NCBI GenBank assembly: GCA_034670405.1
Contig: JAXDDX010000046.1
Location: 124,001 to 188,000 of the forward strand
DNA length: 64,000 bases
Origin: Hoplostethus atlanticus
Taxonomy: Eukaryota; Chordata; Actinopteri; Trachichthyiformes; Trachichthyidae
Direction of reading: 5' to 3'
Shown: positions 39,401 through 50,130 of the stretch, piece by piece
Layout of the letters: each line of letters starts with the position of its first letter
Position numbering within the stretch: position 1 is the stretch's first letter
Notes under the pieces: model-generated
The model's input: the letters and a program-made list of their open reading frames with translations, nothing else
Told to the model about the DNA's origin: nothing
The model's database searches: none
Translations under genes and position numbers: made by a program

Positions 39401-41627
39401 ATTTCTATGCCATGTGGACTTCATTCTCCACAACACCAGTCTCTGTAGATTTCGGATCCCATTCATTTCCTCCACTTTTCATTGGTTATCCTTACTTGAT
39501 CATCCCTGATCAAGACGAGTGAGCATCGACTGTTAAATATATCGCTGTCACTGGGTACGCCGAGTTGTATCCCTGTGAAATCAAATCTGGCAGCTTATTT
39601 TGTTTGATCTTCCATCGATGGAATCAGGGGAGATTTAACAATGATATCTGGATTCTCTCGACATTGATGCTTTGTATTGTCGTCATCGCATTTTGCTTAG
39701 AAGGCACACCCGTGGTAGCATTCTGCCTAGTAACAGATACTTATTGGCTTGAATAACAGCCTATTCCCCACAACAATGAGGGAAGCACATCCAGAGCCTG
39801 AATCACAAAGATAATTCCTGAGTAGGTGGCACTAGCGATTCAGGGGCTGTCATGCCCAACTTTGAACATTTTGAAAATCGAAAGAATTGTTTTCACCTGC
39901 GTTGTTGCACCCCTATACCCCTCTGGTGGAAAAAAACACTGAATATATCCACAGTGATGAACTCTGAACACTGAATATACCCATAATCACAGTGATGAAC
40001 TCTTGGGTATTATTATTATAAAATATTATATGATTAGTACTAAATAGTGGATACGATGTATGCAAAACCATCACAACCTAATGATGTGCTTTCTTTTCCA
40101 TTCGTTAGAGCTGGACCTCAACACCTGAGTCTGTGCTCAACATCAAAGCCCTAGTCATAAGTGGCAACACGAAGCCTGAGGGTTACGATGCAGCCGTCTA
40201 CTACATGCCAGAGGCAGACATGGAGAATGTCCAGCTGATTGTGTCCCAGGTTGGAGAAGAGGCCAACTGGAAGATGTGCACCGATACTATTGTGAATAAG
40301 GTCCAGGCCGAGGCGAAGGTAGATAACAAATTATTTATTTAGATATGTATCTGGGTGTGTGCATTTCGCTTAGCTTCAGCATTAGGGGGCTGTAGTTTGA
40401 GTATGTTAAAGGTGCAGTAATTAATCTATGACTTCTATCAACATCTATCAATGAACAACATCAGCAGGTCTCTGGAACAGACCCCACCCCTGCGGTCCCC
40501 TTGAGGGACAGTTGCCTGTAATGGACACAAACAGTAAAGTCAAATGTTCACAACAGAGATGAAGTAGAGATCCAACAGAAACATCTAAATACTGTAATAA
40601 TAATACTGCTTTGTCATTTGCTTTTTTTTTTGGCTTGAGAATGAAAGTCAGAAATCTCAGCACCTGATGAAGTAATCTTTGAGTCATTGTTATTATCAAC
40701 AACCCTGTCACCACAGATGTATAATGGTCATTTTGTGCTATGGCGCAGAAAAATCTTACTCATTGCCCCTTTAAGGTATTTTATTATCTATATACTCTGG
40801 AAGCTATGGATGAGGCCGAAGTCTGTTATTTGTACAGCCTCCTTTCCTGATTGATCTCTTGTGTATGGACTAGACACACATGAGATGGGGAGCAGAATGT
40901 CAGTCGTACGAAATGTCAATGAAGGCTGCCATCGCACATCTGCCTGACTCCAAACCAACACTCAAGGCCAAGGTACACTGGACTAGGATGCCAGAATCCA
41001 TGAAGGAGATGGGAAGAAGGTGAGCTTTGTGGGATGCATCTAATAACTAATAATAATAAGAGGTTAAAGGAGAAGGAGGAAAAGAGGGAGGAGGAAAAGG
41101 ATGAGCAGGAGACGAATGTCAAGGAGGACTTCTGTTCATATTTCTAAACACTGACAGTGCTGTAGCCTACATGGAGTGATGGAAAGCAGATTCAGTGTTT
41201 CCGATTATGACAGACAAATATAGTTACATTTTGTGGCTAAATTTGTTTTTCATATTCCCCAGAATTGAAAAATACATCCCAGGCATGGCTTTTCTTCTTG
41301 GCTTCTACCAGCAACATGACAGTAATGTCAAGCAGGAGGTTTCTGCATCAGTTGTTGCTGCCTCAGCAGACAGCATAGATATGAAGATCAAATTCCCAGA
41401 GGTGTGGGAAGTATTCACTCTCTATATTTTATGGATGAATCCTAAATCCTTGTATTGCATATAACATAGTTTGACTGCTGTATTTACATGAATGTGTCAT
41501 TTTTGTGTCTTGTCATTAGTATACCGTGTACCGCCAGGCTATTCCTATTCCAATGCCAGTTACCAGCTTTCCGGAGCTTCAACACTACAACAGCAACACA
41601 ACATTGAACAGCACTGGACGTGCATAA
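30418..41627 (+). CDS. vtg3: Phosvitinless vitellogenin (VtgC type)
   Basis: A large lipid-transfer protein and egg-yolk precursor, made in liver, secreted and taken up by oocytes. Coding exons: 30418-30457, 30727-30747, 30845-30996, 31901-32152, 32249-32410, 32524-32672, 32754-32904, 33283-33440, 33660-33825, 33992-34117, 34354-34572, 35187-35404, 35510-35607, 35703-35827, 36059-36160, 36268-36387, 36695-36884, 36998-37085, 37281-37466, 37584-37722, 37826-37994, 38262-38371, 38462-38551, 40109-40318, 40874-41019, 41263-41401, 41520-41627. These total 3834 nt, or 1277 aa plus stop, with phase kept throughout. Residues 1 to about 14 are a signal peptide. The vitellogenin N domain starts near PGLNPNKTYEYKYEG and continues into the helical and beta-sheet regions of lipovitellin I. 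Residues about 1048-1077 (exon 23) are a short Ser/His-rich linker in place of phosvitin. Residues about 1078-1277 are lipovitellin II. The protein stops there, with no beta-prime or von Willebrand D C-terminus, which is the known VtgC architecture. The 21-nt exon 2 is a hallmark of vitellogenin genes. The exon 22 start is uncertain: 38267 is also in frame, and 38262 was chosen for its pyrimidine tract. ACC before the ATG is a good initiation context. Confidence 0.95.
31590..31754 (-). repeat. tRNA-derived SINE (family S1, copy 2) in vtg3 intron 3
   Basis: On the minus strand the head starts near 31754 with GGGTGTCCTGGTAGCTCA. The B-box-like GGGTTTGAATCC is the complement of 31686-31697. The body ends in CCTGTCTCT and an A-rich tail. 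It matches the copy at 119-278 over head, body and tail. Confidence 0.75.
38594..38825. mobile_element. MITE-like element with inverted termini in vtg3 intron 23
   Basis: The left end (AGACTACATCCACATTAAGC, 38594-38613) is inversely matched by the right end (GCTTAGTGTGGACATACTC, 38807-38825). The interior has repeated GTTTTCGAAAACG-like and TTTTCAAAAACG-like palindromic stretches. It is noncoding and explains part of this unusually long vtg3 intron. Confidence 0.65.
40406..40774. mobile_element. MITE (family M, copy 1) in vtg3 intron 24
   Basis: Begins TTAAAGGTGCA (40406-40416) and ends TGCCCCTTTAA (40764-40774), imperfect terminal inverted repeats. The interior shares GCAGAGATCCAACAGAAA-like, GTCATTTGCTT, TTGAGAA and TATGGTCATTTNGTGCTATG landmarks with a relative at 59215-59657. 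No coding capacity is seen. Confidence 0.65.
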
Positions 41628-41674
41628 AGACATGTGAGCTACACAACCCATTGTGAGTGTAAATGTGCCTGTAA

Positions 41675-41676
<2 letters not shown>

Positions 41677-41707
<31 letters not shown>
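41677..41707. repeat. (TG)n microsatellite
   Basis: About 31 bp of TG repeats, 50 bases after the vtg3 stop codon, so probably within its 3' UTR. Confidence 0.9.
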
Positions 41708-41709
<2 letters not shown>

Positions 41710-42124
41710 AGCAGTGGATGGTTATGACAGTTTTCTGAGAAAAGCTGACAAGCAAAAACAAGCTTGTCAAAAAAAAGAGCCATGCCCTTTTTTGCTTGTT
41801 TCATAAAATATGTTTTGTGTTACAGAAAGACAACAAAACCCAGATGGGAGACCAGCTGCCTCTTTCACAGAGATAACACAGTGACCAAAGTCTCACCACA
41901 GTGCCGAAAGCTCTTCAGAAAAAGATGTATCAGTAATCTGTCAGTAGTTTGGAAATAATCTGTCAAATTCCAGATTTATTCATTTGAAGAAATATTTTCA
42001 ATTCTTGTTTAAGTCACAAAATATTGTATCTTAATGATACTGGATTTACCAATAAGTATTTCAGCAAATTTTGCTTTTTCATTCTGATTCTATTAGAATC
42101 AATTCTATGCTCACGAAAAATTGT

Positions 42125-42130
42125 AATAAA
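42125..42130 (+). terminator. vtg3 polyadenylation signal (candidate)
   Basis: AATAAA about 500 bases after the vtg3 stop codon. This is the first canonical hexamer noticed downstream. Vitellogenin 3' UTRs are often shorter, so a variant signal nearer the stop may be used. Confidence 0.35.
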
Positions 42131-44779
42131 TCAATGGATTACAATGCAAAACAGTATCTGTTATTTTCTTTGCTGTACTATTATTATTTCTAAGGTATTG
42201 CTACCAGGTTCAATTTCTCCTTGTTAATAATACGCACTCACTAAGATTAAAGACCAGCTTCTAGAGCGATTCTATAATTGTCTCTCCCTGAGCTCCTGAC
42301 AAAATACCTGTGGTCACCAAATTACTGTTATTACATGTTGTATTGAATGAAGCATTAAATGAGCTCATAGGTAAAATATCACACAGTTCCCACTATTGTC
42401 ACCGGTCAGCACTACTAATGAAATCCGTGGAAATCATCAAAAGCTTGCTTCAAGTCAAATCCTGCAATCTCATAACTTAAATCTGGTAATACTGTGACGA
42501 CCCTGTCTGCTGCAAACGTTGCAGTCCTCTGTAGCAAGCAATTTGCACGACATCTTATTTGACAAATCTAATTTTCGCCGCAGTATGAGAGAGGCAGGGT
42601 AGGAACTTCACACAAACCACAATAATAAAGTAATTTCGAGTAAGTGAATTTCGACTTTGCAACGTTGGCAGGTCAACAGTCATTGTTAAGAGGTCCTGTT
42701 GTGTTTTCAAAGTCCTATTTGGTTGGTAAAATACTGAAAGTGGCCGGTGAATTTTGCAATCAGTACTATGGATGAAACAGTTTGGAAGGACTCTACAGAA
42801 AGAGACTGATGTTTACACGGTGCGGATGACCTGCTCTGTTTGTTTGTTAAACTGACCCAACAGGACGACTGGCGATATTGGCAGCGGTACACAATGTCAC
42901 CATGTCCTGAAAGTTTACTGCTTCTGCCACACACACAGCCCTGCATGCCCTTTGATGTTTATGGGATGTCGGGACTATATTGTTTTACTATTCATGTAAT
43001 TTGAGTGAATCATTTCTATACAGCTATTCATGAGGATCTGAATATAGTCATCCTGCATGGTGATTTGATCAAAGATTTCATGGATATTAGTTGGCACTCA
43101 TAAACCGGGCTAGGCCAAATCACATTATAACTTTGACTAATAGCAAATGGGATGTGTCACTAGCCGAAGTTAATGACTGCATCCTAACCAAAGATTGTTG
43201 CCCTAACTACTTCTGGCTCTACTTCTCCTGCCCACGCTGATTTCACCAGATGGTGTTGAATGCAGAGAAAAGACATTGCCATCAAAGGCTGAACAGGATG
43301 AGCACAATTAGAGTGGCACCATTATGTTCCATTTACTTCTCTAATATCCTGTGGGCTTTCAAGTGCCAGTTGACAGGCTGCTTGGAAATCTGTTATGGAC
43401 CTACGTCAAGATCCACATCACCTCCTGTAGTCTAGGAGATCAAGGGCACCCCAACCTTGTGGTGACATGACATCACCAGGTGAAACCAACTGGCAAATAA
43501 AGCATTAGTGAATGATCAATCAGGTCATTTGGAAGAGGAGGAATGGGCCTTCCCACCTTTTCACTGTTGTTCACTCTGTGATTGTGACATGCCTCATTAG
43601 GGACACTATATCAGCCAGGCTAAAAGCCATCGGAGGACGGCCAATAATGAAGGCATAGCTGCAGAAATCTCTGTCCAATTGCTATTACATAGCATGCATA
43701 GCATACAGTATAATTGGAGTTTTATTCCAAAATCCACCATTTCCAAAAAAGTGACGCCTACTGTTATTGTATCTTTTTAAAAAGATATGTAAATCTGTAA
43801 GTAAGTTTGGGAGGAATTTTGTAAGTGACCTACTTTTTTAAAGTATGGAATAATATGCTGCACATGGCTTCAGGAGTCAAGTAAAATCTAATTTTTAAGC
43901 AAATTAAAAAAATTATAAAGAAACAAGAAAACTGAAGTTGCAACACTTGTACATTCTCACTCATTGGCACTGTGTGTGTTTTAGTTTGGGCACTAGAGGA
44001 CAGTGTTTACCAGACATTGAAATATACCTGGCAGACTGCTAAAGCCATGGTGCCATTATTTCTTCAGAGGGCTATCCAGTGGATGTTGACATTTCAGGAA
44101 CATAAATGTATAATTTGGCACTATCACAGTTTAGACCATAACTCTCTGGATTGCAAAGATAGGACACGCATTAGTCTAGAAAATGCAAAACCAAAAAATC
44201 AAAAATTCATCAGAAGCACTGAGGAGAACATTTTGATAATAAAGAAACTACAAGGTTTAAAGCTATTTAATGTTATGCATCAGAGACTGTCGACATGCTT
44301 TGTAATCTGGTTGTCTTGGCTGAAAAGGCATCCATGAACTTTGTTTACCAGTTTACTGTCCAGGGACTGACAATAGCCCTGTGTTTGTACTATTTAGAGA
44401 ATGATGATGGTTTCATACCTAAAATGTCCGTGTTCAGGGGATACACAAACCAGCCCCTGGGAATAATGCTCAGCGGGGAGCTGTTGTTTCTGTCATATCT
44501 CAGCTGCTACAGATTGCTTATTAGCAAGAGGTGTTGGTTCTACTCTCTTTCATTAGAGTAGGATTATTGTACGGGGGCCTAATATGGACTTCCTTTTGAC
44601 CAACCCACATGATCTGATGTAATTATCCCTTGTTCAATTTAGGGTAGGCAGGAAACTGGCTTGGATGTTGGAGGAAAGGAGGGGGTGGGTGAGCGTGCTT
44701 ATACCATTGAGGTTATCAAGCGGACACACACCATCACCTCACCCTGACATTCATCAAAAAGTGTGTCATACTACTCTGT
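42131..44779. other. Gene-free DNA downstream of vtg3
   Basis: No exon with splice context or recognisable homology is seen. The 121-codon frame at 43972-44337 was examined and no family recognised. No RNA gene is apparent. Confidence 0.5.
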
Positions 44780-45175
44780 CCTTAAGGGTAAATTCTACTC
44801 TTAGATACTCTTACACTGTTATACATAGCATCTATCTGTGATGTCCAATGCATTGATGGAGTTATTTTGTGATTAACTGCCTCATCTACTTCTACTTCAG
44901 TTAGTGATTTTCTACATTTCCCACGGATGCCTTTTGACACCCAGAAAACACGCCTGAAACTGTTGAATTTCAGCTGTGGGTTTTTCATGTGGATGGACAG
45001 AGCAATAGCTTTCTCTTTCTATTCCAGTCGAGAAAAAGCTATAGTTGCACCCCTTACTCAAGACGCAACATGTCTTGCGGCTGCATTGCATTATGGACTA
45101 TTGAGGCTGCTGTCGGTGGAGAAATTGTTATCGCTTCCTCAAACGTCGATGCAAAATGATGAGTCTAGAAAGAAG
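44780..45175 (+). repeat. Dispersed repeat family C, copy 1 (interrupted)
   Basis: Parallels 61603-62040: GATACTCTTACACTGTTATA, ATCTGTGATGTNCAATGCAT, CATCTACTTCTACTTCAGTT, a GAGAGCAATA-like piece, CTTACTCAAGACGCAA, GGACTATTGAGGCTGCTGT and GAGTCTAGAAAGAAG. The match stops at about 45175, where Tc1-like sequence begins. Open frames here mix this repeat with the transposon and are not genes. Confidence 0.7.
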
Positions 45176-46404
45176 CTCTTGTTCTTTGTTGTTCTCTTTA
45201 TTCTGGTGTGGGTTAGAGGTGTCCTGTCATATAAAAACCCTACAAAGTTTGGTTACCAACAGAGTCTGGCCTCCAAAACAAAAGAGAAGTGGAATATGCC
45301 CCGGTCAAAAGAAATTTCACAAGAGGTTCATAAGGCTGGAAAAGGCCTCCATCGGTCTACAGTCAGATTGTATACAGATTCAGAAAATTCTGTCATTTTC
45401 TATTGGGCGTGGGCGTCCAGTAAAGATCACAGCAAGAGCATGCCACAAAAAGGTCAAGGAGGTGACAAAGAACCCGGAGGTAACAGCTAAGGATCTGTAA
45501 ACATCTCTTGAACTTTATAACATTGTGTGTCCATGAGTCCAGAAAAAAAAAAACACTAAACAAGATGATGTTCATGGGAGGATACCAAGGAGGAAACCAC
45601 TGCTGTCTGAAAAAAAATTATTGCTGCCAGTCCCAAGTTTGCCAAAGACCACCTGGATGTTCCACAAAGCTACTGGAACAATGTTCTGTGGACAGACGAG
45701 ACAATTAAACTTTTTGGCAAAAGGGCACAACGCTATGTTTGGTGGAGAAAAAAACACTGAATACCAACAGCAAAACCTCATCCGAACCGTGAAGCGTGGT
45801 GGAGGGAGCATCATGGTTTGGGGGCTGCTTTGCTGCCTCAGGGCCTGGATGGCTTGCAATCATTGAGGGATCAATGAATTCCAAATTGTATCAGGAAATT
45901 TTCCAGGAGAATATCAGGGTAATGGTCCGTGATCTGAAGTTTAACAGAGGTTGGGTCATGCAGCACGACAATGACCCCAAACAACAGAATACAACAGAAT
46001 GGCTTAAACTGAGGAAAATTCACATTTTGGAATGTCTTGACCTTAACCCTATTGAAATGTTGTGGCGTGACCGCAAGACATTCATGCAAGACATCCCAAA
46101 AATATCAATAAACTGAAACAGTTCTGTAAGGAGGAATGGTACAAAATACTTCCTAGCCGGTGTGGAGGTCTGAACTACAGGAAAAGCTTGGTTGAAGTTA
46201 TTGCTGCTAAAGGAGGTTCCACCAGTTACTAAATCTCATGATTCACATTCTTTTTCAAATCCAAGCTGTTAATGTTTACTTAATGTTAATGTCACACTGT
46301 TTATCCATTTTTATGACTTAGATGAAGATCAGACCATATTTTAAGAGACATTTAAACAGGAATGCAGGTAATTCAAAAGGGTTCACAACGTTTTCTCACA
46401 ACTG
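45176..46404 (+). pseudogene. Decayed Tc1-like transposase
   Basis: Remains of a Tc1/mariner DNA transposon whose enzyme cut and pasted at TA sites. The reading frame begins at about 45296 with MPRSKEIS, then shifts to GRGRPVKITARA (about 45400-45440), KEVTKNPEVTAKDL, LNKMMFMGGYQGG and the first catalytic Asp region VDRRDN. It continues with GGGSIMVWG, GWVMQHDNDPK (second Asp), LDLNPIEMLW (third acidic region) and VEVIAAKGGSTSY, ending at TAA 46230-46232. Several frame changes, stops and an internal deletion in the N-terminal half make it inactive. The right end, read inward from 46404, is CAGTTGTGAGAAAACG, a Tc1-type inverted terminus followed by TA. No matching left end was found, so the element is 5'-truncated at its junction with repeat family C. 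Confidence 0.9.
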
Positions 46405-47917
46405 TATAGTCACAGGTCAAAAATAGCTTTGTCTGGTTAGATTTTTAGACACTGTAAACTAATAACGTGACATATGTCTTCTCCAAACCCTTTGTCCTCT
46501 TGGTAAAATATGTTACAAAAAGATCAGATGTGCTGTGTTGTGTTGTGTTGTGTTGTCTGTATCCGTGACACTCACAGAAAATACTTTATTTATTTATTTA
46601 TTATTACTTGGCAAGCTCACAGCTGGCAAACAAGCAACAAGCACTAATCTAGTTTTCACTAATTATTTTTATTAATTTTAGTAGCAGCAGTAGCAATGAA
46701 AGTCACTGTTCTCAGTAGTATCCATACTGAGTTGGGAGGTTTCCCAAATTTGTCTGCCTTGTTTATAGTTCCACATCTGGTCAATGTGTTTTCATGTCCA
46801 ATGAACCATGGGAATAACAGAAACAGTCCAGAGTTTTTTTCACATTTAGCGCTGATTGCATAAACATTAACTTGGTGGGGACTACATGATCATTTTGATC
46901 TCCAAACACAGTATTTCAGTCTGACAGCACAGCAGGCAAAACACATCAGAGCTTTAAATATCCATTTCTCTAGTTGACATCACTGTCGTCTTTTCTGTTC
47001 CTTTTAACTGCTCAGGCGTGATAAAAAAAAATAGCTAAAAAAAAATAGCTAAATAATGCAATGCAATGGAACTTTGGAATTCAATTTTCCCCCCACAAGG
47101 ATTTAAGATTTTTCTACCAGTTTTGGGCTCATTAAATTGGGATGGTAACACGCCCAGTCAAATCACCAGGGGGGGGCAGTGTTGATCTTACCAGTGGTGA
47201 AAGGAACTTTTCTTGTGGAGCCTTCCATTCTATTTTTACTTCTTGTGAAAATTTGATGTCATCCTGTATAGATCAGTGTGATTCTTCTGTCCCCCCCTCC
47301 ATCTGACCCAGATATTCACATATACACAATAGGATGAGTGTCATAGAAGGAAGTAAAATGTAAATCAATACAGTACAAGCTGTGTATTGTCCGTGGATGC
47401 AATTTAAAATCTGATGTAAACGTTACTTATAAATAAATATGTATTCTTTGTAATGCATAAAGCACCTAACAGTCTGTTGTCCATTGTACTGTTCAACATT
47501 GCTCTTGCAAAGACAGCCCACAAAACCCCTATTCCAGATGGGTTTGGACTAGCAACATTGTAAAATGTATATAATATGTAATATATTGTGTACATTTTAT
47601 TAAATTATATGGAAAAGATGACAAAAACAATGCGGAAATCCACAGCTAAAATGGGTAATTCAAACTGGCCTGTTTCTGCACAATGACACTGCCAAGAGAT
47701 CCTCAATAATCGACCAAGAACGCCTGCACTGTGAAAGAGCAATGGTGAAGTAGTTTAACCGTTCACCAGCCAGGAGTAGAGTAATTCTTCATGTGGAGTC
47801 TTATGGGCTCTGTATCTCTTGCAAATCCCCCAGCTTGTGAAGAGCTGTCGCCATGACAACCTCACAGTTTATGAAGGTTCTGAGTAATAAAGAGAATTGG
47901 CGTCTCTATTGATGTGT
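46405..47917. other. Gene-free DNA
   Basis: No gene is seen. The stretch contains small tandem motifs: TGTTG repeats at about 46535-46556, TTTA repeats at about 46585-46602 and a doubled AAAAAAAAATAGCTA at about 47022-47052. Confidence 0.55.

Positions 47918-47949
<32 letters not shown>
47918..47949. repeat. (CA)n microsatellite
   Basis: About 32 bp of CA repeats with one AA interruption. Open frames across it are artefacts of the repeat. Confidence 0.85.
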
Positions 47950-48177
47950 TAATGGAGCCATACATACACACAGCAAATTAACAAGAACAGGAACACACAC
48001 AAATACAGGAACAAACACATTGAATGATGAGCTTAGTTCCCATTTCCTATTTTTATGTCTAAATAGCATTGCATGTGTTGATGATGTCAAGGGGAAAGAT
48101 GTCCATATGCTCAAGCAATATAAATAACTGTACAAGGCGTTTTATAAGGTAATAAACATGCACACTTAGATGTAAGC

Positions 48178-48418
48178 AGGTGGCAGGGTAACAGGGTGGT
48201 TAGAGATATAGTTGCGTGACTCGAGGGTCACAGGTTGGATACCTGCAAAGACCAGAATCCATCCTTGTTGACGTGTCCTTGAACAAGGCACAAAGCCCTC
48301 ACTGCTCCGGGGACTCTGTGCTCTGACCCCTCTTATGATGTACGTGTGTGTGTGTGTGTGTGAGAGTTTTTATGTGTGGGTCTTAGGTGAATTGCCAAAA
48401 AATAAAAAAATAAATAAA
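48178..48418 (+). repeat. tRNA-derived SINE
   Basis: Begins GGTGGCAGGGTAACAGGGTGG with an A-box-like GGTGGTTAGAGATA, then a B-box-like CACAGGTTGGATACC (GGTTCGANNCC with changes). A body with GTGTCCTTGAACAAGGCAC and a GTGTGTGTG-rich 3' end follow. GTCCTTGA(A/G)CAAGGCAC is a common signature of fish SINE bodies. The A-rich tail is AAAAAATAAAAAAATAAAT. Confidence 0.75.
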
Positions 48419-48980
48419 GATTTTACACTGTGCAATAGATCATACAACCATTTCCTGTGGTAACAAGATACAAGTAAGTATTTCTTGCAAGAGTAATGGC
48501 TAACCCATTAGAGCTCAAATGCCACCTATAGAAATTCAGGGTGGAACAGTTAACAACTTATTTTTCGGCTCACTGTTCAGTACAATGAGCACCCAAAAAA
48601 AAAGGTGTCGTTCCCACTCTAAATTAGTGTCATTGGTAAATTGAGCCTGTTAATTGTGCAGTTTTTAGCTCTTTCATTTTTCAAATATTTGTATTACTAC
48701 ACATTTATATTAGAAACATGATGATATGAGTAGATTTGTGTGATGACTCTCTCCTCAAACAGAAAAAACTATGAAGATGAATCAAATAAATGTTTGACAA
48801 AATATAAGAATTTGCAGTTTTCATTGTGTGCTATTCCGTGTGGTGTGTTCTTCTGTGGTTTTATTGGGATTGTAAAATTACAGGCATATGCACACACACA
48901 CACACAAATTACTACCTCAGTATTTGACATGTCTTTAAATGGTGACACAAAGTCAAATAATATAGTTTACTCAAGTTACA

Positions 48981-49528
48981 GTCTCTTAAAAGTAGCCTAT
49001 AGAGTAGAGCTTGTACATCAGGTACGTGTCAAATTAAAGTGTGGCACATATACTAAGTACACTACTGTGACACCAAAGTTCATGCTGCAGTAATTGAGTG
49101 GCTAAGCTCGCTAATGGGGAGATAATTTAGCTCAGAAAACACACTCAGGAAAGTATTTTGGTATCTGTGTGGAGTAGTTGCCTCTAACCATTAGTAAAAG
49201 GTTTTCAGACCAAATGGTACTCCCTTTCCCTGTTTTCTCAGTGTTGCAACAATTACCCGAAAAGGAAATGGACATACAAGTGGCCATTGTTAAAGGTCTG
49301 TACTGGCCTTTTGATCTCGACACGTCCATATAGCGTAGCATGTTCAATTTGGGATAATGACCAAAATTACCTTGTTTTTCGACACCATTACAGCATGCCC
49401 CAAAATGCTTAAACATGTTTTGTTGTTGTCTCTTTTTATACTCCTTGTCAGGGGGAAGGGTCATCGATGGTTAACACCCCTCTTCAGTATGACCTACGTT
49501 GCTCCATTGGTGGCTAATGTAGCCTGGC
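48981..49528. repeat. Local duplication, copy 1
   Basis: 548 bp that recurs at 49705-50130 with high identity. It starts GTCTCTTAAAAGTAGCCTAT and ends GGCTAATGTAGCCTGGC. It contains about 130 bp (roughly 49148-49280) that copy 2 lacks. No protein homology is seen, and the paired minus-strand open frames exist only because the duplication is recent. Confidence 0.9.
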
Positions 49529-49704
49529 CACTGTGTGGTATCTGTGTGGATGATGTCTTGAAGAAGAAGGAGTCACAGGACAGAGGTATAATGCAAAAGA
49601 GTGGCGGTTTACTAACCAAAACCAATACAAAAATAAATAAATATAAGCCTCAGTAAACTATATTACCTTAATTCAGCTATTGAATTTATCAAGTCACAGC
49701 ATGA

Positions 49705-50130
49705 GTCTCTTAAAAGTAGCCTATAGAGTAGAGCTTGTACGTCAAGTATGTGTCAAATGAAAGTGTGGCACATATATTAAGTACACTCAGTGTGACACCA
49801 AAGTTCACCCTGCAGTAATTGAGTGGCTAAGCTCGCTAATGGGGAGATAATTTAGCTCAGAAAACACTCAGTGGCCATTGTTAAAGGTCTGTACTGTACT
49901 GTAAGGTCTTTTGATCTCGCCACGTCCCTATAGCGTAGCATGTTCAATTTGCGATAATGACCAAAATTACCTTGTTTTCCGACACCATTACAGCATGCCC
50001 CAAAATGCTTAAACATGTTTTGTTGTTGTCTCTTTTTATACTCCTTGTCAAGGGGAAGGGTCATCGATGGTTAACACCCGTCTTCAGTACATGGACTACG
50101 TTGCTCCATTGGCGGCTAATGTAGCCTGGC
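49705..50130. repeat. Local duplication, copy 2 (internally deleted)
   Basis: Direct repeat of 48981-49528, same orientation, separated by about 176 bp of unique sequence. It lacks an internal segment between AGAAAACACTCAG and TGGCCATTGTTAAAGG, and carries a small CTGTACTGTAAGG expansion at about 49890-49905. Confidence 0.9.

Noticed and set aside
43972..44337. 121-codon plus-strand open frame
   Set aside because: No recognised domain, no signal of splicing and no conserved motif. The length is within chance for this window.
44927..45490. 187-codon plus-strand open frame
   Set aside because: It joins repeat family C to the decayed Tc1 element and changes frame relative to true transposase. 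It is a composite artefact, not a gene.
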